From Lachnospiraceae bacterium UBA3821 (GTDB taxonomy: Bacteria; Bacillota; Clostridia; Lachnospirales; Lachnospiraceae): 38,527 nucleotides of DNA. The notes beneath the pieces were generated by a model. It was not told where the DNA came from and made no database searches. It worked only from the letters and a program-made list of their open reading frames with translations. Shown in pieces: positions 32,005 through 38,527 of the stretch. The position numbers and the translations under genes were made by a program. Each line of letters begins with the position of its first letter. Within the stretch, counting starts at the first letter, position 1. The stretch spans positions 19,753-58,279 of the forward strand of contig DFDT01000080.1 of NCBI GenBank assembly GCA_002368865.1, in the 5' to 3' direction.

Positions 32005-35000
32005 GATCAATTCCGCGCAGGCATCTATATCGATATTATCGATTGCCTCATATAATTCATTTATAGCTGCCTGTATGGCCTCCGGGAACGAGTACTGCTT
32101 CAGCGCTTCCTTTGCAGACTCCATTCCATCCATATCCAGATCCTCACATGCGGTCTCCAGCTCCTGCAGGATGCGCTTCAGTTCTTCCGGTGCGATCCCC
32201 GGAAGATCACGTCCATCACTCTCCTCCACGAAATATCCGGACAGTTGATCCAGCAGCTCCCGATAAGCCTCCAGCAGATCCGCAGTCTTGCCATGGATCA
32301 CATCCAGATCAAGGGCATTTCCTGCCTTTTCCAATTCCTCCGCCATATCGCCAAGAGCAGGCGCACCAATCTGTCTGGAGCTGCTCTTCAACGCATGCAC
32401 CTTTATGGTATAATCCTTCCAGTCCTCGCTGTCATATGCAGACTTTATCCCCGCATATTTTGCTTCACCGGACCGGTAATACTCCTGTACGATCTTCTGG
32501 AACAACGCAGGTGACCCCAGTGATTTTACCGCGTTCTCACAGTCAAGTCCTTCATAAACGATTTCCGCCGCGTTCCCGGCAGCTTCGTCCTTCGGTGCTG
32601 CATTTACCGCAGCATCGATCACTGCCTGCGCTTCCTCCCCGGATATCATTTTGCTTTCCGGCAGCCATTGCTTCACCTTTGCCACCAAATCTCTGACATC
32701 AATCGGCTTCGCCACAAAATCATCCATACCGGCTTTCAGGAACATATCTTTGACGCCTTCCATCACGTTCGCCGTAACCGCCAGGATCGGCAGCTTCTCT
32801 GCAGAGGGGATGGTCTCCCGGATCACCTTTGTCGTCTCTATACCGTCCAGCTCCGGCATCATATGATCCATCAACACAATATCATACGCGTTCTCTTTGA
32901 TCTTCTCGATCGCTTCTTTGCCGCTCAGAGCGCTGTCGCATTTGGCCTGCAGCGGCTGCAGCAGCCCCTCCGCTATGGTGATATTGATCGCGTTGTCATC
33001 CACGATCAGAATTCGGGCATCCGGTGCCACGAAATCGATCACAAAAGCACCGCCTGTTTCCTGCGAAACCTGTTCCAAATCCTTATCGTTCAATATTGCA
33101 ACCATGGACAATGTAGTTTCCGGACGCCGCATGACATGCAGATTCGGCTGTCTGGGCACAAAATCAGAATCAAAGTTGACCAGAATGATACCCATACATT
33201 CCGGATGGCTGTCTAACAGACGGACAACCGTCTCGCCGTAACCCTGTTCCTCAAAGAACAGATAATCTTTTTGACCGGTGGGCTGATATTCCTCCAACGA
33301 ATGAATGATGCGGGAATCCACACCCAGCTTGTCCATCTCGGCCGTAAACATATCCACCATCCTGTCATTGTCGCACAGACAGAAGGCGTGCTTTTTGTCC
33401 GCATCTTCCACCACGATATCTGACTCCGGATCCAGCACCTTCTGCGGAATACTGAAATAAAAGTCTGAACCTTTCCCGTACTCGCTGGTCACGCCGATCG
33501 TGCCGCCCATGGCCTCGCAAAGCCTCTGGGAAATGGCAAGCCCCAGGCCGGTTCCCTCCACGGACCGGTTCCGCTTGGAATCCACCTGCTGAAAGCTGAC
33601 AAAAAGCTTATCCATATCCTCCGGCTTGATGCCGGAACCGGTATCGATCACATGATAGGTCAGCATCACTTCATCCTCTGCGGTCTTCTCACAGAAGATC
33701 CGGATATGTACCGTTCCCTCCTGGGTAAATTTGATCGCATTGTTTGCCAGATTGATCAATACCTGGCGGATGCGCATGGCATCCCCCTCCAACACCCGGG
33801 GAATATTTGTGTCGCTGGTGACAAACAGCTCCAGCTTCTTATCACCGATCCGGGTCACCAGAACATTGGCCACATCGTTAATCTCAGCCAGGGGTTCATA
33901 TCTCTCCGGAAAAATCTCCATCTTTCCGGCCTCGATCTTTGAAAAGTCAAGAATATCATTGATAATGTTCAACAAATTCCGTCCGGAATGCTGGATCTGC
34001 GTCAGATAATCCAACACGTGGGGCGGTAATTTCTCTCTCATGGCAATCTCCGCCATACCGATCACCGCATTCATGGGCGTTCTGAGTTCGTGGGACATAT
34101 TTGCCAGAAAGTCCGACTTCATCTTCGCCGCACGTTCCAGCTCCCTGTTCGCCTTCTCCATCACCCGCATCTGAAGGATGGATTCTGTGGTGTCATGGAA
34201 AATATAAATTGTCCCCAGGGAGGCGTCCGCCGTTCCCAAAGCGGTTTTCTTTACCTTGAAATAAATCTCCCGCTCCCCGGTCTCACACGTCAATACCTCG
34301 ATATTGTCAATGTTGGTGGTATGGGAGATCCATGTGTCCAGCTGCCCCTTATCCTTAAAGCTGTCCAGAAGATCAGCCGGAATCGTCTTCTTCAGCAAAT
34401 CATTCATATGGATCAGATCGTCATATTCATTGTATAGCACAAAGCCGTCACTCATCTCATTCGCAAAACTGATGAGCGACCAATTCTTAAGCTTCTGATC
34501 GGAATAATACTTGATAAAATAAAGAGAAAAGATGCAGCAAAGATTCATCACAAGACATTGGATCCAGAGCGGCCACTGAAAGATATCCGTGGCGATCTCC
34601 GTACCGGCGAGCAGGATCTGTACCCCGATGAACGCAATAAACTTTCCGCGGAAAATTTTGGTCGTGTGGATAAAACACGCAACCATCACGCCCAGAATGA
34701 TCAATGTATTGACCAGGAGCAGAACCCGGTAAGCATTCAGACTGAACAGCACCGACGCGGTGCGTGAGCCCTGCGCCAGCCACCATGTTTTGCCTAAAAG
34801 GATATGCTTTGCAGGGGATATGATCCTTTTCCCAAACCAATTGCCGGCCATCAGCACAGTCTGGTAGACACAGACCAGCAAAACGGGAAGGCTGTACAAT
34901 AAATAATGTCTGTGCCTTCCCATCTTGGATAACGTCCACAACACGCCCAAAAAGAGCCATGTATAACAGATATAGTAAATGCTCAGAATTGTTCTCGCGC

Positions 35001-35166
35001 TTCCGATACTTTTGGTATCCAGCAGAAAAAAGCAGACCACATCAGAGGCTGCAACCAAAAAGGCTGTAACCATATAACCGATATTACGCCGCTTTGCCGT
35101 TGCCGCCATCACCAGACAGCCGATTGAAACAAGCGCCAAGATCAAGAAAACAATCCGAAAAATCAT
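31987..35166 (-). CDS. Hybrid sensor histidine kinase (membrane sensor, PAS, HisKA, HATPase, receiver, Hpt)
   Basis: A 1059-residue phosphorelay protein. Residues 1-220 hold seven or so membrane helices (7TM type). A PAS-like domain covers ~232-335, and HisKA has MSHELRTPMNAVIG with His359. HATPase (~455-575) has NLANNAIKF, DTGSG and GTGLGL. A degenerate receiver-like region lies at ~590-710, and a true receiver (~718-835) has LIVDDNAINI, phospho-acceptor Asp767 in LMDHMMPELDG, and AKP. The Hpt domain has VHALKSSSRQIG with His924, and a helical tail covers ~990-1059. All relay residues are present. The start overlaps the binding-protein stop as ATGA, with GGAGGAA upstream, so the two proteins are made together. 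No output regulator is adjacent; the final target of the Hpt phosphate is unknown. Confidence 0.95.
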   Translation of the reverse strand: MIFRIVFLILALVSIGCLVMAATAKRRNIGYMVTAFLVAASDVVCFFLLDTKSIGSARTILSIYYICYTWLFLGVLWTLSKMGRHRHYLLYSLPVLLVCVYQTVLMAGNWFGKRIISPAKHILLGKTWWLAQGSRTASVLFSLNAYRVLLLVNTLIILGVMVACFIHTTKIFRGKFIAFIGVQILLAGTEIATDIFQWPLWIQCLVMNLCCIFSLYFIKYYSDQKLKNWSLISFANEMSDGFVLYNEYDDLIHMNDLLKKTIPADLLDSFKDKGQLDTWISHTTNIDNIEVLTCETGEREIYFKVKKTALGTADASLGTIYIFHDTTESILQMRVMEKANRELERAAKMKSDFLANMSHELRTPMNAVIGMAEIAMREKLPPHVLDYLTQIQHSGRNLLNIINDILDFSKIEAGKMEIFPERYEPLAEINDVANVLVTRIGDKKLELFVTSDTNIPRVLEGDAMRIRQVLINLANNAIKFTQEGTVHIRIFCEKTAEDEVMLTYHVIDTGSGIKPEDMDKLFVSFQQVDSKRNRSVEGTGLGLAISQRLCEAMGGTIGVTSEYGKGSDFYFSIPQKVLDPESDIVVEDADKKHAFCLCDNDRMVDMFTAEMDKLGVDSRIIHSLEEYQPTGQKDYLFFEEQGYGETVVRLLDSHPECMGIILVNFDSDFVPRQPNLHVMRRPETTLSMVAILNDKDLEQVSQETGGAFVIDFVAPDARILIVDDNAINITIAEGLLQPLQAKCDSALSGKEAIEKIKENAYDIVLMDHMMPELDGIETTKVIRETIPSAEKLPILAVTANVMEGVKDMFLKAGMDDFVAKPIDVRDLVAKVKQWLPESKMISGEEAQAVIDAAVNAAPKDEAAGNAAEIVYEGLDCENAVKSLGSPALFQKIVQEYYRSGEAKYAGIKSAYDSEDWKDYTIKVHALKSSSRQIGAPALGDMAEELEKAGNALDLDVIHGKTADLLEAYRELLDQLSGYFVEESDGRDLPGIAPEELKRILQELETACEDLDMDGMESAKEALKQYSFPEAIQAAINELYEAIDNIDIDACAELIGQISI

Positions 35167-36167
35167 TCATTTCCTCCGCCGATCTGCTTTAACAGATCGG
35201 CATCATATGTATTCGCAAACAAATCCACAGCAGAAGCCGTCGCAGCCTTGAACTCATTCAGATCCGGGTAGGTAACTTTCATTCCTACTTCCTCAAGCTT
35301 CTGAATATAATCCTCTGTCTGATTTTTGATCAGCTCCCTGTCCTTCGCCTGTGCTTTTGCAGCGGCCTCCAGCAGTATCTGCTGATCCGCCTTGGACAAT
35401 TTATTCCAGATATCCTGCCGTATCACAAACAGCATAACGTCATAGCTGTGATTGGTGATTGCCAGATTGGACTGTACCTCGTACAGCCCGTTATTATAAA
35501 TAACAGGGATCGGATTCTCCTGCGCGTCAAACTCTCCCTTTGCCAGCGCATCCTTCAGCTTGGTAAACTCCAATACCTTCGGCTCCGCTCCCAAAAGCAG
35601 CATGGTCTGCATCACGATCTGGTTCTCCGGCGTACGGATCACCAAACCCTGCATATCCGAAACGGAATTGACCGGTCCCACCTTCTCAGAAGTCGTCACA
35701 CACCGGAATCCGTTGTCATAATGGCCCAGCACCTTGATATTATTATCCTTCAGATCCTTCTCGGCCTGGACCTCTACGCTACCGTCCACAAATTCCCACG
35801 CATCTTCAAATCCGTCGAACAAAAACGGGAATGCGGAAATTCCCACATTGGGGTCATAGCTTGCAAAATTCCCGGCGCTGGATGCGGTGATATCCACTTC
35901 ACCGTTGGCTACGCCGCTGATCAGTTCGGAATCGGATCCCAACTCTCCGTCCGGATGGATCTCCACGGTGATCCTGCCATTGGTAGCCTTTTCCACTTCT
36001 TCCTTAAACAGCTCCGTTGCCACCACTCTCGGATCGGACGCTCCCGTTGAAAATCCGGCTTTCAAAACAAGCGCTTCCCCCGATCCGCCCGAAGCGGAAT
36101 TACAACCTCCCGCAAATACGCCTATCGCAGCAGCCATGCACAAGACTAACAACTTCTTTGCTTTCAT
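35163..36167 (-). CDS. TRAP-type (DctP family) substrate-binding lipoprotein
   Basis: A 334-residue extracytoplasmic binding protein. The signal peptide MKAKKLLVLCMAAAIGVFAG ends in the lipobox AGGC, so the mature protein should be a lipoprotein starting at the Cys near residue 22. The DctP fold is shown by LKAGFSTGASDPRVVATELF, GRITVEIHPDGELGSDSELI, NVGISAFPFLFDGFEDAW, DMQGLVIRTPENQI (the Arg that holds carboxylates in this family) and FDAQENPIPVIYNNGLYEVQ. The likely ligand is a small organic acid. No DctQ or DctM permease gene is next to it; a hybrid kinase gene overlaps its stop. It may therefore serve as a sensor protein, with an unlinked permease as the alternative. Confidence 0.93.
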   Translation of the reverse strand: MKAKKLLVLCMAAAIGVFAGGCNSASGGSGEALVLKAGFSTGASDPRVVATELFKEEVEKATNGRITVEIHPDGELGSDSELISGVANGEVDITASSAGNFASYDPNVGISAFPFLFDGFEDAWEFVDGSVEVQAEKDLKDNNIKVLGHYDNGFRCVTTSEKVGPVNSVSDMQGLVIRTPENQIVMQTMLLLGAEPKVLEFTKLKDALAKGEFDAQENPIPVIYNNGLYEVQSNLAITNHSYDVMLFVIRQDIWNKLSKADQQILLEAAAKAQAKDRELIKNQTEDYIQKLEEVGMKVTYPDLNEFKAATASAVDLFANTYDADLLKQIGGGNE

Positions 36168-36208
36168 ACCCCTCTATCCTCCTCACATTTATGGAATCAG
36201 CTAACTCT

Positions 36209-36237
36209 ATTTTATCATTAAAAGTCTGTCTGTTCAA
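36209..36237 (-). promoter_or_regulatory. Sigma-A promoter of the binding-protein/kinase operon
   Basis: TTGAAC, 17 bp, then TAAAAT with TGA before it (extended -10), on the minus strand, about 42 bp before the start codon. The -35 overlaps the stop of the DUF3842 gene. Confidence 0.75.
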
Positions 36238-36671
36238 CACTTTTCGCCTTTTTCCTGCAAACTGCTCCGTCTTCCTCCCTGAATTTTCAGGATTACCTCC
36301 TGCACCAGCTTCCCTACGCTGTTCTCCCCGACCCCCACGATCGTCGTCTCACAATTATTATACGGGATCAGGATCCTTCTCGCGGTGCTGGAGCCCACCG
36401 CTGCCGCCATCGTCGGTGTGATCTCCCCCAGCATTGCATCCGCAATACAGATGCCCACAGGTCCCACGATCACATCCGCCTGCCTGCACGCCACCACAAC
36501 GGCATTCTCTCCGGCAGCGCCCCGGTCAGCTCCCGCCTTCAGCATGTTGGATGCAGCCACTGCATTTGTTCCCACTGCCCATACCGTGACATCGGGTATC
36601 TCCTTTTTGATCCCGGCGATCAGCTGCTTTCCCAATCCGCCGCCCTGCGCATCTATCACCAAAACTACCAT
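36234..36671 (-). CDS. DUF3842 family protein of unknown function
   Basis: A 145-residue soluble protein that matches the clostridial DUF3842 family: MVVLVIDAQGGGLGKQLIAG (Rossmann-like glycine-rich start), VWAVGTNAVAASNMLKAGAD, GPVGICIADAMLGEITPTMA and IPYNNCETTIVGV. The last ~15 residues are basic and variable. The function of the family is not known to me; the GGGxG start suggests nucleotide or cofactor binding. It lies 5 bp after the GH25 stop, with GGAGGA inside the end of that gene, so they are co-expressed. Confidence 0.88.
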   Translation of the reverse strand: MVVLVIDAQGGGLGKQLIAGIKKEIPDVTVWAVGTNAVAASNMLKAGADRGAAGENAVVVACRQADVIVGPVGICIADAMLGEITPTMAAAVGSSTARRILIPYNNCETTIVGVGENSVGKLVQEVILKIQGGRRSSLQEKGEKC

Positions 36672-36676
36672 AGATT

Positions 36677-37912
36677 CTATTCCTCCCAGAATGCGTAAAA
36701 ACTGATATCCAGATCCACATTCCCCTTGATTCCGTTCACTCTTCCTTTGTCCGAATACTGCCAGATACCGTATGCATAGGGATAATACATGTCGTCGTTA
36801 TAATAAGCAAACCATTTTTCGTACGGCTCCAACGTCTCAATATCCAGCATCAGCGCGCCCATCTCCATGTTGTAATAGACAATGGGCTTATATCCTGCCT
36901 GCTCTACGATCTGACAAAACAGCAATGTCAGATTCGTACGCTCCTCCACAGAGAGCTGATTCATGCGTCCCGTGGAATCCAGCGTTTTCTCCACATCAAA
37001 CACCACCGGACATTTGATATCGAGATCCTCCAGCTTTGAGATGACAAGCTCCGCTTCCTCTCTGATCTCGTCCTCATTGATCGCCTGGGAATAGATATAG
37101 GCTCCCGCGTGGATCCCCGCTGCGACCGCCCCTTTCATATTATCCTCAAACGTGGTATCTTCCACCATTTTGCCTGTGCCGTACCCTCTGTATGCCACCC
37201 GCATGAAAGCAAATTCCACCCCGTCCTCTGCCACAGCCTTCCAGTCGATCTTTCCCTGAAATTTCGACACATCGATTCCCTTATGGGAAATGACTTCCTC
37301 GCCATTCCTATACTGGTACTCACCGCTCTCCAGAATGTTTAGATTTGCCACATCATACTCATTCATTTTCAGTTCTTTGTTGATGGGCACAAAATGAAAC
37401 TTTCCGCTGCTCACCACCACAAGTTCATCCGGATAAAAAGGTCTGAGCACCTCCACCATGCTCTGATCCCCCGTTTCCAATCCAGACCGGATCCCGCCAA
37501 GGACATCCTCCCTCGCCTCTGCTGCCGCCTGCTCTTTCTCCGCCTGCAGTGCGGCAATCTCTGCGGCTTTCTCCTGCTGGATATCCTTCACTGCCTCATC
37601 CCTGGCTTCCTGAAGCTTGGCGTTCAGCTCCGCCTGGGTCAGCGTCACCTCCTGATCCTCGGGCAACAGCTCCGCACCCGCGGATACCGCCAGATCCTTC
37701 GCGCTCTTTTCCAGCTTATCGTTGATCCAGGTAGTGAGCATACCGGCCACCAGGATCACCAACAGCAGTCCCCCAAGATATCCGAAAAAAATAAGGAGCG
37801 ACCGGAACACGCTCTTCTTTTTCCTGGCGGATTTGCTGAGTCGGTCCTCTGTGTACCGATAATCCGCACGCTCTGTATTTTCACTGTAATTTGTATCTTC
37901 ACCCAATTTCAT
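36677..37912 (-). CDS. Membrane-tethered GH25 lysozyme with coiled-coil stalk
   Basis: Predicted muramidase displayed on the outer face of the membrane. The 411 residues run: acidic then basic cytoplasmic part (1-36), one membrane helix (about 38-62), a Glu/Ala/Gln-rich coiled coil (about 90-140), a linker, and a GH25 domain (about 210-408). GH25 features: HKGIDVSKFQGKIDWKAV (Asp214), FAFMRVAYRGYGTG, VVFDVEKT (Asp306, Glu308), WFAYYNDD and GIWQYSDKGRVNGIKGNVDL. It has no cell-wall-binding repeats or cleavable signal. It lies 84 bp after sigF and before DUF3842. A role in remodelling wall during sporulation or growth is a guess from context. Confidence 0.92.
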   Translation of the reverse strand: MKLGEDTNYSENTERADYRYTEDRLSKSARKKKSVFRSLLIFFGYLGGLLLVILVAGMLTTWINDKLEKSAKDLAVSAGAELLPEDQEVTLTQAELNAKLQEARDEAVKDIQQEKAAEIAALQAEKEQAAAEAREDVLGGIRSGLETGDQSMVEVLRPFYPDELVVVSSGKFHFVPINKELKMNEYDVANLNILESGEYQYRNGEEVISHKGIDVSKFQGKIDWKAVAEDGVEFAFMRVAYRGYGTGKMVEDTTFEDNMKGAVAAGIHAGAYIYSQAINEDEIREEAELVISKLEDLDIKCPVVFDVEKTLDSTGRMNQLSVEERTNLTLLFCQIVEQAGYKPIVYYNMEMGALMLDIETLEPYEKWFAYYNDDMYYPYAYGIWQYSDKGRVNGIKGNVDLDISFYAFWEE

Positions 37913-37957
37913 ATTGCGTTTTCCTCTCCCTGCTCAAAATATTACTTCGCATCATTG

Positions 37958-37966
37958 ATTATATCA
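37958..37966 (-). promoter_or_regulatory. Extended -10 promoter of the GH25-DUF3842 pair
   Basis: TGATATAAT on the minus strand is a perfect extended -10, about 45 bp before the GH25 ATG. The -35 at 17 bp (TAGCTA) is poor. Four bases after it comes ATGATGCGAAG, the same word as in the yicC leader. Confidence 0.6.
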
Positions 37967-37996
37967 AAAGACAGCGCAAATAGCTAGAGGAAAGAT

Positions 37997-38527
37997 TTAT
38001 GCAATCCTGCGGCGCAGACGCAGCAATATCTTCTTTTCCAGACGGCTGACCTGGACCTGACTGATGCCAAGCTTGTCCGCCACCTCCGTCTGCGTCCTGT
38101 TGTCAAAATACCGCATGCGGATCAGGATGCGTTCCCGCTCTCCCAATTCATCCAATAATTGTTTCAAGAGCATATGGTTTAACAGTGCCTCTTTCTCATG
38201 ATCCACCATATCTCCGCACAGATTTCCCAGATTGCCGGGACCTGCATCCGCGATCCGGTCCACCAGATACAGTTCACTTCCGTCGTCCTGGTATACAGCC
38301 GAATAGATGGACTCCACCTCTGCCGTAGCCGTAGCTGCCATGACAATCTCCTCCTCCGTCAGCTGGGTTTTCGCAGCGATCTCCTGAATCGTGGGCTCCC
38401 TTCCCAGGCTGCTCTGCAGCTGCTGCCGCATTGTCCGGATCTTCATGGCATTTTCCTTGATGGAACGCGATACTTTGATGGGACCGTCGTCCCGAAGAAA
38501 ACGTTTGATCTCGCCGGTGATCATCGG
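37997..38527 (-). CDS. sigF: Sporulation sigma factor SigF, 5' part missing (runs off the window)
   Basis: Forespore-specific RNA polymerase sigma factor. The visible ~176 residues cover regions from the end of 2 to 4.2: PMITGEIKRFLRDDGPIKVS (region 2.4/3 start), SRSIKENAMKIRTMRQQLQS, LGREPTIQEIAAKT, EVESIYSAVYQDDGSELYLV and the region-4 helix-turn-helix TQTEVADKLGISQVQVSRLE. EVESIYSAVYQDDG and a C-terminus ending KKILLRLRRRIA fit SigF better than SigG. No start codon is inside the window. The anti-sigma genes spoIIAA-spoIIAB would be expected beyond 38527. Confidence 0.92.
   Translation of the reverse strand, partial: PMITGEIKRFLRDDGPIKVSRSIKENAMKIRTMRQQLQSSLGREPTIQEIAAKTQLTEEEIVMAATATAEVESIYSAVYQDDGSELYLVDRIADAGPGNLGNLCGDMVDHEKEALLNHMLLKQLLDELGERERILIRMRYFDNRTQTEVADKLGISQVQVSRLEKKILLRLRRRIA

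Noticed and set aside
35163..36167. Ordinary TRAP transporter operon
   Set aside because: No DctQ or DctM gene is present on either side; a hybrid kinase takes that place.
1..38527. CRISPR array, prophage, insertion sequence, tRNA or rRNA
   Set aside because: No regular repeat-spacer pattern, transposase, integrase, phage structural gene or RNA-gene signature was seen; gene order is of conserved chromosome type.

Overview
The window reads as a stretch of chromosomal backbone from an endospore-forming member of the Clostridia, most likely Lachnospiraceae. The evidence is a forespore sigma factor SigF, a SpoIIM-type protein, a RemA (DUF370) protein, DUF3842, clostridial gene orders (yicC-remA-gmk-rpoZ-rimO-pgsA-cinA, and recA-recX next to rny), strong AGGAGG ribosome sites and sigma-A promoters of the TTGACA-17-TATAAT type. 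Moderate GC content and a cell-surface GH9 cellulase suit a gut or rumen fibre degrader. No rRNA, tRNA, CRISPR array, insertion sequence or prophage was seen. The family assignment is an inference from gene content.

Layout. 1-6018 (minus): an envelope/translation cluster, polysaccharide deacetylase -> bactofilin -> pyrH -> frr -> uppS -> cdsA -> dxr (cut by the window edge). 6100-7210 (plus): a divergent DAHP synthase with its own promoter. 7224-12573 (minus): an aminotransferase promoter followed by aminotransferase -> membrane-anchored GH9 glucanase -> ADP-ribose pyrophosphatase -> SpoIIM-like protein. 12614-16165 (minus): recA-recX under a promoter with two LexA boxes, then rny with its own promoter and terminator. 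16409-24114 (minus): yigZ -> mgtE, then a fresh promoter and three stacked palindromes leading into yicC -> remA -> gmk -> rpoZ -> rimO -> pgsA -> cinA, whose reading frames mostly overlap or nearly touch. 24162-27715 (plus): class A PBP and a short-chain dehydrogenase, closed by a terminator.

27728-38527 is the accessory-leaning part: a small unknown protein, a hotdog thioesterase (plus), and a minus-strand group of ECF transporter S component -> broken diguanylate cyclase -> Nudix hydrolase -> uracil-type permease. This group is preceded by a roughly 165-nt leader ending in a strong attenuator-like terminator. Next come a TRAP-type substrate-binding lipoprotein translationally coupled to a 1059-residue hybrid histidine kinase with no TRAP permease beside it, then DUF3842, a membrane-tethered GH25 lysozyme, and the 3' part of sigF.

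The most promising unexplained items are (i) the structured leader of the ECF S component, whose aptamer I could not match to a known riboswitch class; (ii) the binding-protein/hybrid-kinase pair, which looks like a two-gene ligand sensor rather than a transporter; and (iii) the hairpins with GCGAAGC tips around promoters, including a 12-nt word shared just downstream of the -10 boxes of yicC and the GH25 gene. Most of the rest is conserved housekeeping.
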